Assembly: GCA_045660545.1 (NCBI GenBank)
Contig: JAZREA010000014.1
Location: 1 to 64,000 of the forward strand
Reading direction: 5' to 3'
Source: JAZREA01 sp045660545
GTDB taxonomy: Bacteria > Bacillota > Clostridia > Monoglobales > Firm-18
DNA length: 64,000 bases
In this document: piece after piece, positions 43,093 through 50,756 of the stretch
Numbering within the stretch: position 1 is the first letter of the stretch
Layout of the letters: each line of letters starts with the position of its first letter
Notes under the pieces: model-generated
The model's database searches: none
What the model saw: only the letters and a program-made list of their open reading frames with translations
What the model was told of the DNA's origin: nothing
Program-made: the position numbers and the translations under genes

Positions 43093-43128
43093 AAAAGAGC
43101 TGTAACAGCGGTTACAGCTCTTTTTGTT
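43093..43128. terminator. Terminator after the 42.5-kb gene
   Basis: AAAAGAGCTGTAAC and GTTACAGCTCTTTTT pair around AGCG, with a T-run. It overlaps the 3' end of the convergent small gene at 43112. Confidence 0.9.
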
Positions 43129-43255
43129 TTTTATCGTCCTCATCGGCAGATTCAATGTATTTTTCCTCGGCATTTTTCTGTGCCTCGCATAATATTTCAA
43201 TCGCCTCGCTGACGGAATTGAATAGCTCAAAGTACATAGCTTTGTAATCGGGCAT
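43112..43255 (-). CDS. Small acidic helical protein (47 residues)
   Basis: ATG 43255 follows AAAGGAGAAAACACT and gives MPDYKAMYFELFNSVSEAIE, ending with a charged KK/EL tail. It resembles short clostridial proteins that begin DYKKLYFxLFNAVTDAL, whose function is unknown. The longer frame to 43498 lacks support and crosses a terminator. Confidence 0.7.
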   Translation of the reverse strand: MPDYKAMYFELFNSVSEAIEILCEAQKNAEEKYIESADEDDKKQKEL

Positions 43256-43481
43256 AGTGTTTTCTCCTTTGTAAACAAAAAGTGCGCAGCCAAAGCCGCG
43301 CACCGAAAAATGCACAACTCCGCTTGCTGCGACACAAAGTTTTCTCATAACACAAGTATGCGAAAATAGAGTATGCATTTTTACCAAAGGATAAAAAATA
43401 CACACTTGTGCTATTAAGATAATATTAAACTTTATGTCGCAAGAATAGTATATCATAAACAGGAATAAATTGCAAGGAAAA

Positions 43482-43512
43482 TAAAAAAGCTCCCTCACGG
43501 GAGCGTTTTTTA
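43482..43512. terminator. Bidirectional hairpin terminator
   Basis: AAAAAAGCTCCC and GGGAGCGTTTTTT form a stem around TCAC with A- and T-tracts on both sides. No gene ends close to it, so its partner transcript is unclear. It may stop reading from the tRNA-Arg side. Confidence 0.8.
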
Positions 43513-43703
43513 TTGGCTTTAGGCCACATAATAGATGCAGTGATTTTAGTTATTTATTGGTGATAAAATTAGTGACATTTATACAAACAAACTCGCTTTT
43601 GCGAGTTTGCACCTCACTTCTTCCCTTTTCACTATTACTTATTACTTTCCAAAAATCCGTACATAAATTTTCAGGGAATAGTGAAGAGTGAATAGGTAAT
43701 AAG
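43513..43703. other. Non-coding spacer with hairpin and degenerate repeats
   Basis: No gene is visible. It contains CAAACTCGC/GCGAGTTTG (43588-43609), a 9-bp hairpin, and degenerate repeats of a GTAATAAGT/AGTGAATAG-like unit in both orientations (43634-43700). Also AAAAATCCGTAC near 43652 is repeated as AAAAATCCG at 43706. The segment looks like decayed intergenic repeat sequence. Confidence 0.45.
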
Positions 43704-43735
43704 TAAAAATCCGCACACTTTCGTGTACGGATTTT
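43704..43735 (-). terminator. Terminator of tRNA-Arg
   Basis: On the minus strand AAAAATCCG...CGGATTTTT arms pair with an inner ACAC/GTGT stem, ending in T5. It starts directly after the tRNA CCA end. Confidence 0.8.
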
Positions 43736-43812
43736 TGGCGCGCTTGATAGGAGTCGAACCTACGACAACCCGGCGTCGGAGGCCGGTGCTCTATCCACTG
43801 AGCTACAAGCGC
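43736..43812 (-). tRNA. tRNA-Arg, anticodon CCG
   Basis: The minus strand begins GCGCTTG and ends CAAGCGC with discriminator G and encoded CCA. The anticodon stem CCGGC/GCCGG carries loop CTCCGAC, anticodon CCG. The D-arm TAGCTCAGTGGATAGAGC and T-arm GTAGGTTCGACTCCTA are regular. Length is 77 nt with CCA. It lies 37 bp downstream of tyrS on the same strand. Confidence 0.96.
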
Positions 43813-43849
43813 ACGTTGTAGCCCTGTGTATAAAACAGGGCCAGCCGTA

Positions 43850-45088
43850 TTAATCTAATGTTATTTTGTGGTAGGTTTTCTTGCCCTTTTTGATTATAAT
43901 TTCGTTGTTTTCAAATATCGATGTATTTACGATGTAAGCAGGGTCTGTAACCTTTTCTCCGTTTATCGAAACACCGCCCTGCTGAACAAGACGACGTCCC
44001 TCGCCCTTAGAAGGTATCATGCCTGCTGTTAACATCACGTCTAATAATCCGATACCTGCCTCCAAATCAGCCTTAGCCATCTTTGTAGTAGGCATGTTTT
44101 CTGTGTTTCCGCCGTTTTGGAATAATGCTTCTGCCGCAGCCTTTGCTTTGTCGGCTTCTTCCTGTCCGTGAACAAGGTTTGTAAGCTCGTATGCCAATGT
44201 AGCCTTGGCAGCGTTTACGTCGGCTGCATCCTGGCTCGCTTTGAATTTGTCTTCCATAGCGTTAATCTCGTCAACAGGAAGGAATGTGAGCATTTTTAGG
44301 CACTTGTAAACGTCCGAATCATCAACGTTTCTCCAGTACTGGTAAAAGTCAAATGGCGAAGTCTTGTTCGGGTCGAGCCAAACCGCACCGTTAGCAGTCT
44401 TGCCCATCTTTTTACCCTGGCTGTTAAGCAGTAGGGTAATAGTCATAGCGTATACGTCCTTGCCCGTCTTTTTACGGATAAGCTCAGCACCAAAAAGCAT
44501 GTTGCTCCACTGGTCGTCTCCGCCGAACTGCATGTTGCACTCGTAGTTTTTGTTAAGATAATAAAAGTCGTAAGACTGCATTATCATATAGTTAAATTCG
44601 AGGAAGCTAAGTCCCTTTTCCATTCTCTGCTTGTAGCATTCAGCTCTTAGCATGTTGTTAACTGAAAAACAAGCTCCAACCTCGCGCAAAAGCTCAACGT
44701 AGTTAAGCTTCAAAAGCCAGTCAGCGTTGTTAACAACAATCGCCTTGTCTTCACCAAGGTCGATAAACTTGGAAATCTGGTTTAAGAAGCACTCGCAGTT
44801 GTGCTGTATCGTCTCGGGGCTCATCATAGAACGCATGTCTGTTCTGCCCGACGGGTCGCCTACGTATCCTGTGCCGCCGCCTAAAAGTACAACAGGCTTG
44901 TTGCCTGCAAGCTGTAGCCTTTTCATAAGACAAAGCGCCATAAAGTGCCCAACGTGCAAAGAGTCTGCTGTCGGGTCAAACCCGATGTAAAAGCGCGCAC
45001 CGCCCTTGTTGATGAGCTCGCGTATTTCTTTTTCGTTTGTAACCTGTGCTATAAGCCCTCTGGCTTGTAGTTCTTCGTATATTTTCAA
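43850..45088 (-). CDS. tyrS: Tyrosyl-tRNA synthetase, TTG start
   Basis: A 412-residue class I synthetase. It shows the HIGH-like DSLHVGHFMALC, the QFGGDDQWSN tyrosine motif, the KMSKS variant KKMGKTANG and a C-terminal S4 RNA-binding domain (SKGEGRRLVQQGGVSING). The start codon is TTG 45088 behind GGAGGGAACGG. There is no T-box in the 66-bp leader, unlike many Firmicutes tyrS genes. Confidence 0.96.
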   Translation of the reverse strand: MKIYEELQARGLIAQVTNEKEIRELINKGGARFYIGFDPTADSLHVGHFMALCLMKRLQLAGNKPVVLLGGGTGYVGDPSGRTDMRSMMSPETIQHNCECFLNQISKFIDLGEDKAIVVNNADWLLKLNYVELLREVGACFSVNNMLRAECYKQRMEKGLSFLEFNYMIMQSYDFYYLNKNYECNMQFGGDDQWSNMLFGAELIRKKTGKDVYAMTITLLLNSQGKKMGKTANGAVWLDPNKTSPFDFYQYWRNVDDSDVYKCLKMLTFLPVDEINAMEDKFKASQDAADVNAAKATLAYELTNLVHGQEEADKAKAAAEALFQNGGNTENMPTTKMAKADLEAGIGLLDVMLTAGMIPSKGEGRRLVQQGGVSINGEKVTDPAYIVNTSIFENNEIIIKKGKKTYHKITLD

Positions 45089-45154
45089 ATCCGTTCCCTC
45101 CGTTGTAATACATCCTTCTAATAATACTACATTTTACCTGTTTTTGTCAAGGAT

Positions 45155-47503
45155 TCAGCGCTTTTTCATCTCCACAACGGTAACGCCCGTTTCGCCCTCT
45201 CCGTACACGCCCAGGCGGAAGCTTTTAGCGCAAGGATTCTTTCTTAACATGTCGTGAATCCCTTTTCTCAGCACGCCCGTTCCCTTGCCGTGGATTATAG
45301 TTACTCTTTCAAGCCCTGCGAAGTACGCCTCGTCCAGGTACTTTTCTGCCGCAAAGAGCGCGTCTTCCAGCATCTGCCCCCTAAGGTCTATTTCCGATTT
45401 CACAGACGCGGTTTTAAGCACACTCGTGTAGCTTTTTGCCGACTGTTTTTTTGCAGAGCTGCCTTTTATAAGCCTCAGGTTTGATATGTTGGAAGAAATT
45501 TTTAATATCCCCACCTGTACCATAACCGACCCGTCCGCCTTTGGCGGAGCGATAACAGTACCCTTCTGACCGATGTCTAAAAGCTCCACCTCGTTCCCTG
45601 CAATAAGCTTTTTTGGTATCTCTGTGTTTTCTATCGGGCGCGCGATTTGCTCTTTGTCTTTTAGCTTTTTGTTTATGTTGGTCTTCGCCTCGTTCAGAGC
45701 ACGGTTCATTTCCTGCTCCGACTCCATTTTTCTTGCCTTTTTTATTTCTGCGATAATCTGCTCGGCTTCTTGCTTTGCCTTTTCGAGTATCTTTTTGGCT
45801 TCTTTTTGTGCGTTTTCGTTGAGCTTTTCTTTCGCAAGACGAATCTTTTCTCTTTCCGTTTCCAGCTCGCCTTTAAGCTCTGCGATGTCGCGCTTGTATT
45901 TTTCCACCATCAGCCGCTCGTTTTCGGCCTCCATACGCGCTTTTTCAAGGTTGGAAATAACGTCCTCAAACTTAATGTTCTCTTCGCTTAACCTCTCTGC
46001 CGCGTTTTGTATAATGTATTCCGAAAGCCCCAGCCTCTTTGAAATCGCAAAGGCGTTACTCTTTCCCGGCACCCCGATTAAAAGCCTGTAAGTCGGCCGT
46101 AGCGAGTTAACGTCAAATTCGCAAGAAGCGTTTTCCACCCCGTCGGTTGTCAGCGCATAAAGCTTTATCTCGCTGTAATGCGTCGTGGCCACAGTAAGCG
46201 CGCCAAAGCTCTTTACAAATTCTAAAATTGATGTAGCAAGCGCCGCCCCTTCCGTAGGGTCAGTTCCCGCCCCCAGCTCGTCAAAAAGCACCAGAGAGTT
46301 AGGAGTAACGTTGTTTAGTATGCTTACAATGTTCGTCATATGTGCCGAAAATGTACTAAGGCTCTGCTCTATGCTCTGCTCGTCGCCTATGTCGGCAAAG
46401 ATGTTGTCGAATACACAAATGTCCGTCCCGTCGGAGGCAGGAATGGCAAGTCCACACGCTGCCATAAGGCAAAAAAGCCCCACCGTTTTAAGAGTAACGG
46501 TCTTACCGCCCGTGTTAGGCCCTGTTACTACAAGAGTCTTGAATTCTTTACCCAGACTAAGAGATATCGGCACAACAGTCTTCGGGTCTAAAAGAGGGTG
46601 CCTCCCCTTTTCAATAACCACATACCCCTTGTCATTAACCTTGGGCGTAATCGCGTTTTGCTTAATAGCCAGCTTCGCCTTCGCCATCAAAAAGTCTATT
46701 TCGCAAATCATCCTCTGGTTTACAAACAGCTCGTGTGACTTTTCAACGGCCTCGGCAGTCAGCTCACAGAGTATTTTTTCAATCTCGTTTTTTTCCTTGG
46801 CTTTTAGCTCGCGTATGTTGTTGTTTTCCGAAACGACAGAGCTCGGCTCGATAAAAACAGTAGAGCCGGTAGAAGACATGTCGTGAACGATACCGCCCAC
46901 GTCCGAGCGGTGCTCTGCTTTAACGGGCACAACGTACCTGCCGTCGCGAATCGTGATTATTGCTTCTTGCAGATACTTTTGGTATTTTTGGCTGTGAATC
47001 ATCGAATTAAGACTTTCCCTGATTTTCGCGTGCGAATTCGCGATTTTTCGCCTTATGTTGTAAAGCTCGGGGCTCGCGCTGTCCGCCACCTCGTCCTCCG
47101 AAATAATGGATGAGTATATAGTCTCTTCAAGACGCCTGTTTTCAGTAAGCGAGTCAAACAGATATGACAAAACGTCAGGCTCGTCGTGGTATGCAATAAG
47201 CGAACGCGCAATTTTAAATACACGAGCAATGTTTAAAAGCTCGCGGTTGTTCATAACTCCGCCCTTTTCCGCGCGCTTTAACGACGCGGTAACGTCTTTA
47301 AGCCCCGATATGTCGGGGTTAGACTTTTTCATAATAAGCGATATTGCGCAGTAAAGCTCATCTTGCATCTGGCGCACCTCGTCTATGTTGTCTGACGGTG
47401 CCAAAGATGTGGCTTTTTTGCTGCTGATTTCGTTGGTAGTACATTCAGCCAGCATCTGTTGTATTTTATTAAATTCAAGTACATTTATATATTTTTGTTC
47501 CAA
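45155..47503 (-). CDS. mutS2: Endonuclease MutS2
   Basis: A 782-residue MutS-family ATPase without the mismatch-recognition domain. It has Walker A GPNTGGKTVTLKT near 330, DELGAGTDPTEGAAL, a long charged coiled coil (about 515-620) and a C-terminal Smr nuclease domain (DLRGQMLEDAL, HGKGTGVLRKGI). MutS2 acts on recombination intermediates and on collided ribosomes. The start codon is TTG 47503 after AGAGG. It is monocistronic. Confidence 0.96.
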   Translation of the reverse strand: MEQKYINVLEFNKIQQMLAECTTNEISSKKATSLAPSDNIDEVRQMQDELYCAISLIMKKSNPDISGLKDVTASLKRAEKGGVMNNRELLNIARVFKIARSLIAYHDEPDVLSYLFDSLTENRRLEETIYSSIISEDEVADSASPELYNIRRKIANSHAKIRESLNSMIHSQKYQKYLQEAIITIRDGRYVVPVKAEHRSDVGGIVHDMSSTGSTVFIEPSSVVSENNNIRELKAKEKNEIEKILCELTAEAVEKSHELFVNQRMICEIDFLMAKAKLAIKQNAITPKVNDKGYVVIEKGRHPLLDPKTVVPISLSLGKEFKTLVVTGPNTGGKTVTLKTVGLFCLMAACGLAIPASDGTDICVFDNIFADIGDEQSIEQSLSTFSAHMTNIVSILNNVTPNSLVLFDELGAGTDPTEGAALATSILEFVKSFGALTVATTHYSEIKLYALTTDGVENASCEFDVNSLRPTYRLLIGVPGKSNAFAISKRLGLSEYIIQNAAERLSEENIKFEDVISNLEKARMEAENERLMVEKYKRDIAELKGELETEREKIRLAKEKLNENAQKEAKKILEKAKQEAEQIIAEIKKARKMESEQEMNRALNEAKTNINKKLKDKEQIARPIENTEIPKKLIAGNEVELLDIGQKGTVIAPPKADGSVMVQVGILKISSNISNLRLIKGSSAKKQSAKSYTSVLKTASVKSEIDLRGQMLEDALFAAEKYLDEAYFAGLERVTIIHGKGTGVLRKGIHDMLRKNPCAKSFRLGVYGEGETGVTVVEMKKR

Positions 47504-47772
47504 AGCTTTAAACCTCTTTCAAAAGTCTGTATCTATATAATACATATTATTTCCCAAAAATTCAAGAGCAAAAACCAAGACGATGAATTTGCATAAAGTA
47601 AAATAAATTTACCGCACAAAACCCTGTGGACAAATATGTCAGTAAAATCAAGTAGTCCACACGTTTATCCCAGTTATCCACAGGCACTTTATGTAAACCA
47701 AGTAACAAAAAGCGTAAACTTTTTACAAATAGCCAAAAGTCCACTTTTCGTTGATATGACGCGGAAAAATAA
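47504..47772. other. Spacer with a cluster of DnaA-box-like sites
   Basis: No gene is visible. One perfect DnaA box TTATCCACA lies at 47674-47682, and TGTGGACAA (reverse of TTGTCCACA, one mismatch) at 47625-47633. TAGTCCACA (47653-47661) and TTATCCCAG (47665-47673) match with two mismatches. Four sites within 60 bp in AT-rich DNA are more than expected by chance. dnaA and dnaN are not nearby, so this is more likely a DnaA-binding regulatory or titration site than the origin. Confidence 0.45.
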
Positions 47773-47796
47773 AGATGCGCACATAACGTGCGCATC
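47773..47796 (-). terminator. Terminator of the YesL-like gene
   Basis: GATGCGCAC and GTGCGCATC form a 9-bp stem around ATAAC. On the minus strand it is followed by TTTATTTTT. It lies 14 bp after the stop of the gene at 47810. Confidence 0.8.
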
Positions 47797-47809
47797 GTAC
47801 AAACATAAT

Positions 47810-48640
47810 TTATTGTAGTTTTTTGTCCTCTTTTTCACGTTCTGCAATCGTTTCGGCGGGGATGTATAAATACCTGTCGATAATCGGGTCTGCCATGAAG
47901 TTTATAATGTAGTTTAGTATAGTTATTCCCACGGTAAAAGCTATCGTAAGCCCGATGGTTATGTTAAATAAATATAACACAAACGACAACCCTCCGACAA
48001 TAATCAAAACAAAAAGGTTTCTCGGGAAGTGAGCAACAGTCATAATCAGCGAATCTTTCAAAATCGCTTTAAGGTCAAGCTCAAATGTCGTCATTATCGG
48101 GTAGATGTAAAAGTGCATCATAAAGTAAATAAGCAGACAAACTGCCAAAAATCCCATGGGCAGGTAAATTATCTTGTGCTGCTGTGCCAGCTCGCCGTAA
48201 AACGCAAACCCGACAGAACCAAGATAGATTAGCAAGGTGTCGACAACAAAAAGAATCGAGCTTTGTTTAATACATTCGATAACCTTGTCCTTGTAGTCGC
48301 TGAAAATCCATACGTGTCGCTCTCTTGCGTACGACCTGGTCAGGAAGGTAAGCCCCGGCATAATCACGCCAAAGCCGACAACCGAAAGGTAAATGGTACA
48401 AACCGTAAGGTATAATACCCCTTTTAGCGTAGCCAGCTCTCCTTTGCAAACCGCCGCGTACCCCAGCCACATAAAGAACAACACCGGCAGGCAGCATAAA
48501 AGGTGCAAAAGGTTGGTCTTGCATATCATCCATAGCTTACGCCACAGTATGTCAAAAAATAACGGAAAGCGGGGGGTGTATTCTTTTTTCTCCACACCCT
48601 TTCCCGGTGTCCTTATACCAAATACATCAAAATAAGCCAT
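47810..48640 (-). CDS. YesL-like (DUF624) membrane protein
   Basis: A 276-residue protein with five to six membrane helices. The RFPLFFDILWRKLWMICKTN entry and PGLTFLTRSYARERHVWIFSDY segment fit the DUF624/YesL family, which often accompanies carbohydrate uptake genes but has no known mechanism. Here it stands next to cobO and ribU without a sugar transporter. Confidence 0.78.
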   Translation of the reverse strand: MAYFDVFGIRTPGKGVEKKEYTPRFPLFFDILWRKLWMICKTNLLHLLCCLPVLFFMWLGYAAVCKGELATLKGVLYLTVCTIYLSVVGFGVIMPGLTFLTRSYARERHVWIFSDYKDKVIECIKQSSILFVVDTLLIYLGSVGFAFYGELAQQHKIIYLPMGFLAVCLLIYFMMHFYIYPIMTTFELDLKAILKDSLIMTVAHFPRNLFVLIIVGGLSFVLYLFNITIGLTIAFTVGITILNYIINFMADPIIDRYLYIPAETIAEREKEDKKLQ

Positions 48641-48663
48641 CTTAATTTTTCGCCTTTCTTTCG

Positions 48664-49176
48664 TTAATATTCGATGCCCTCACGGGCCTTTACGCCTTTG
48701 TCAAAGGGGTGCTTTATGCACTTTATTTCAGACACATAGTCTGCGTAGCCGTAAAGCGCCTCCGGTGCGTTTCTTCCCGTAAGGACAAGCTCTGTCTCCT
48801 CGGGCTTTTTTTCGATAATCTCTGTCATATACCCAAAGTCTGCTATCCCCAAATCGAGCACACAAAGCGCTTCGTCCAGCACCAAAAGGTCGCATTCCTC
48901 GTCGTATATTTTGCTCAAAGCGTCTAAGATTTCCCGCTTTGCCACGAGCTTTTCCCCGTCGCTCATACAGGGGTAAAATTTGTCCGAAGACGATACCCGC
49001 TTTACCTTGACGCCAGCTTTTTTCATAACATCAACCTCGGCACTTTCGGTAGCTTTTAAAAACTGATAAAATACCACACTTTTGCCGCGCCCTGCGCACC
49101 TTACGGCAAGCCCTGTTGCCGCGGAAGTTTTTCCTTTACCGTCTCCGGTATAAATATGAACAAGCCCGTTTGACAT
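48664..49176 (-). CDS. cobO: Corrinoid adenosyltransferase CobO/BtuR family
   Basis: A 170-residue P-loop enzyme that transfers adenosyl from ATP to cob(I)alamin or its precursors. Walker A GDGKGKTSAATG lies near 12, then VVFYQFLK and the EALCVLDLG motif. ATG 49176 is preferred over the upstream frame starts because GGTGAT precedes it. No other cobalamin gene is nearby, so it probably serves corrinoid salvage. Confidence 0.93.
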   Translation of the reverse strand: MSNGLVHIYTGDGKGKTSAATGLAVRCAGRGKSVVFYQFLKATESAEVDVMKKAGVKVKRVSSSDKFYPCMSDGEKLVAKREILDALSKIYDEECDLLVLDEALCVLDLGIADFGYMTEIIEKKPEETELVLTGRNAPEALYGYADYVSEIKCIKHPFDKGVKAREGIEY

Positions 49177-49227
49177 AAAAATCACCATCACAATAAAATT
49201 TTATCACAATATTCTGTAACAGTCAAA

Positions 49228-49815
49228 TTATAAGTCTTTAATAATGTGCGATATCCTTTTGTAAATTAAGAATGTAATCAGCGAGCAAAGCACTCCCTTT
49301 AATAAAGTAAACGGTACGTTGAAAATCAAAAGACATTCAAAAAGAGAGTCTGCAGAAGGTAAAATCGCCTGATACATGGAAACAATAGTCTCCATAGGAA
49401 TCATAAGCCTTGCGTACATAGGGTATGTTATGTAATAGTTTATCGGCAGGCTAAGTGCCGCCATGGAAACCGCACCGACCAAGGAGCCTATCATTGCGCC
49501 TTTTTTGGTTTTGTTGTATCTGTATATATACCCTGCCGGCAATACAAAGGCCGCACCCATAAGGAAGTTTGCGAGCTCTCCAATCCCGCCTGTGCTTCCG
49601 TGAATCATTATGTTTGCGATGTTTTTTATAAAGCAAACCGCCACTCCGTAAAACGGTCCGACTGCAAAGGATGCAATTAAAGCAGGCATCTCGCTAATGT
49701 CCGCTTTTATAAAAACAGGCATAAAAGGCACCGAAAAGTCAATAAACATCAGCACCACAGCAATAGCAGACAACATAGCTGTCACAACCATATTTTTAAC
49801 GTTCGAATTTTTCAT
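49228..49815 (-). CDS. ribU: Riboflavin ECF transporter substrate-binding (S) component RibU
   Basis: A 195-residue protein with six membrane helices. Helix 1 MVVTAMLSAIAVVLMFIDF and the segment PALIASFAVGPFYGVAVCFIKN are typical of ECF S components of the RibU group. The FMN riboswitch directly upstream independently indicates riboflavin as substrate. The shared energising module is encoded elsewhere. The start follows CGGAGGTAG. Confidence 0.93.
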   Translation of the reverse strand: MKNSNVKNMVVTAMLSAIAVVLMFIDFSVPFMPVFIKADISEMPALIASFAVGPFYGVAVCFIKNIANIMIHGSTGGIGELANFLMGAAFVLPAGYIYRYNKTKKGAMIGSLVGAVSMAALSLPINYYITYPMYARLMIPMETIVSMYQAILPSADSLFECLLIFNVPFTLLKGVLCSLITFLIYKRISHIIKDL

Positions 49816-49841
49816 GTTAACTACCTCCGTTTTGTGAAAAA

Positions 49842-49869
49842 TAAAAAAACCGTGTATAAAAATACACGG
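49842..49869 (-). terminator. Terminator of the FMN riboswitch expression platform
   Basis: On the minus strand CCGTGTA and TACACGG pair around TTTTTA, followed by seven T residues. It lies between the FMN aptamer and the ribU ribosome binding site. Confidence 0.9.
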
Positions 49870-49899
49870 AGCGCTAAAAACAAGGGCATAAAATACCCA

Positions 49900-50016
49900 T
49901 CAACCTTCTTTCATCCGGACTATACCGTCGGCTTTGGAGTTTCACCAAATCAGCTGTAATTTTTACAGGTCGCGGGCTTTAACCGCCGGTGAGGAATTTC
50001 ACCTCGCCCCGAAGAT
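49900..50016 (-). promoter_or_regulatory. FMN riboswitch (RFN element)
   Basis: The minus strand reads ATCTTCGGGGCGAGGTGAAA at the start, then TTCCTCACCGGCGGT, AAGCCCGCGACC, GATTTGGTGAAACTCC, AGCCGACGGT and the closing ATAGTCCGGATGAAAGAAG. All conserved RFN blocks are present. FMN binding should favour the downstream terminator and reduce ribU expression. Confidence 0.96.
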
Positions 50017-50133
50017 TCAAGCCAATTATACTACCGGCCGAAATGTTTGTCAATAACAAAAATTCCCAATTATAAATTATGGATAAAAAAGCAATAATAT
50101 TACTGAAAATAAAATCCCGAAAGGAGTAAAAAT

Positions 50134-50310
50134 ATGTCAAAAGGCAGCTTCGTAACAGGAATAGTAACGGGAATGGCCGTGGGTATGGGGGCGGCGATGC
50201 TTGTAAATCCGATGGATGAAAAGGACCGAAAAAAGCTAAAAAAAAACACATCACAATTCTTCACAACAATAGGCGCGGTAGCAGACCGCGTCGTGGATAT
50301 GTACAAATAA
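50134..50310 (+). CDS. Small YtxH-like membrane protein (58 residues)
   Basis: ATG 50134 follows CGAAAGGAGTAAAA. The product starts MSKGSFVTGIVTGMAVGMGA, a Gly-rich membrane helix, continues with MDEKDRKKLKKN and ends in a helix VADRVVDMYK. The layout resembles small YtxH/DUF proteins of Firmicutes with unknown function. A strong terminator follows, supporting it as a real gene. Confidence 0.78.
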   Translation: MSKGSFVTGIVTGMAVGMGAAMLVNPMDEKDRKKLKKNTSQFFTTIGAVADRVVDMYK

Positions 50311-50336
50311 ATTAAAAATCCGAATCAAAGTCAGGC

Positions 50337-50369
50337 GGCACGGGACAAATTAGTCCCGTGCCGTTTTTT
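50337..50369 (+). terminator. Terminator after the small membrane protein gene
   Basis: GGCACGGGAC and GTCCCGTGCC form a 10-bp perfect stem around AAATTA, followed by GTTTTTT. It directly precedes repeat copy C. Confidence 0.93.
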
Positions 50370-50375
50370 GTGGGC

Positions 50376-50625
50376 GAACGAAAAATAGCGCAGATTGGAC
50401 AAACTGAGCGAAAACAAGGCGTAAGCCTTGCTTTTCGGTTACCCGAAGACGTACGTTGGTACGTCGAGAGGCGAAGTTTGTTCAAAACACAATGCAATAA
50501 AAACAGAAGAAATTCGCGAAAAGGCGAATTTCTCCCTTGAAAATTTAAATCATTTATAATTGGATGGAACAAATATGCTCTATCATACTTTTTTGGTGCA
50601 TTGTGTGGTGTGTCCATTTTTCGAA
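50376..50625 (+). repeat. Structured intergenic repeat, copy C
   Basis: Third full copy. P1 is 50397-50405 with 50475-50483; P2 is GAAAACAAGGC (50410-50420) with GCCTTGCTTTTC (50425-50436); P3 is GACGTAC (50448-50454) with GTACGTC (50459-50465); P4 is 50488-50496 with 50597-50605; P5 is GAAATTCGC (50509-50517) with GCGAATTTC (50524-50532). P2 differs in sequence from copy A but both arms changed together. It lies between the terminator at 50337 and the rny promoter at 50647. Confidence 0.85.
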
Positions 50626-50646
50626 AGCCCTTTTGTATTTTTTTTC

Positions 50647-50675
50647 TTGACAATATGCATAAAAAATATTAAAAT
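50647..50675 (+). promoter_or_regulatory. Promoter of rny
   Basis: TTGACA (50647-50652) and TAAAAT (50670-50675) are separated by 17 bp, about 80 bp upstream of the coding start. Confidence 0.75.
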
Positions 50676-50756
50676 ATAATAGTGCTGTATTAATTAATTT
50701 TTAACCAAATTTCTAAGATTATTAAAAATAAAAAACGAAAAGGGGAGGTGTTTTCC

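Noticed and set aside
43256..43498. Minus-strand open frame extending the 47-residue protein
   Set aside because: It has no ribosome binding site and runs through a hairpin terminator.
47504..47809. Chromosomal origin of replication
   Set aside because: Only one perfect DnaA box, and no dnaA, dnaN, rpmH or gidA genes nearby.
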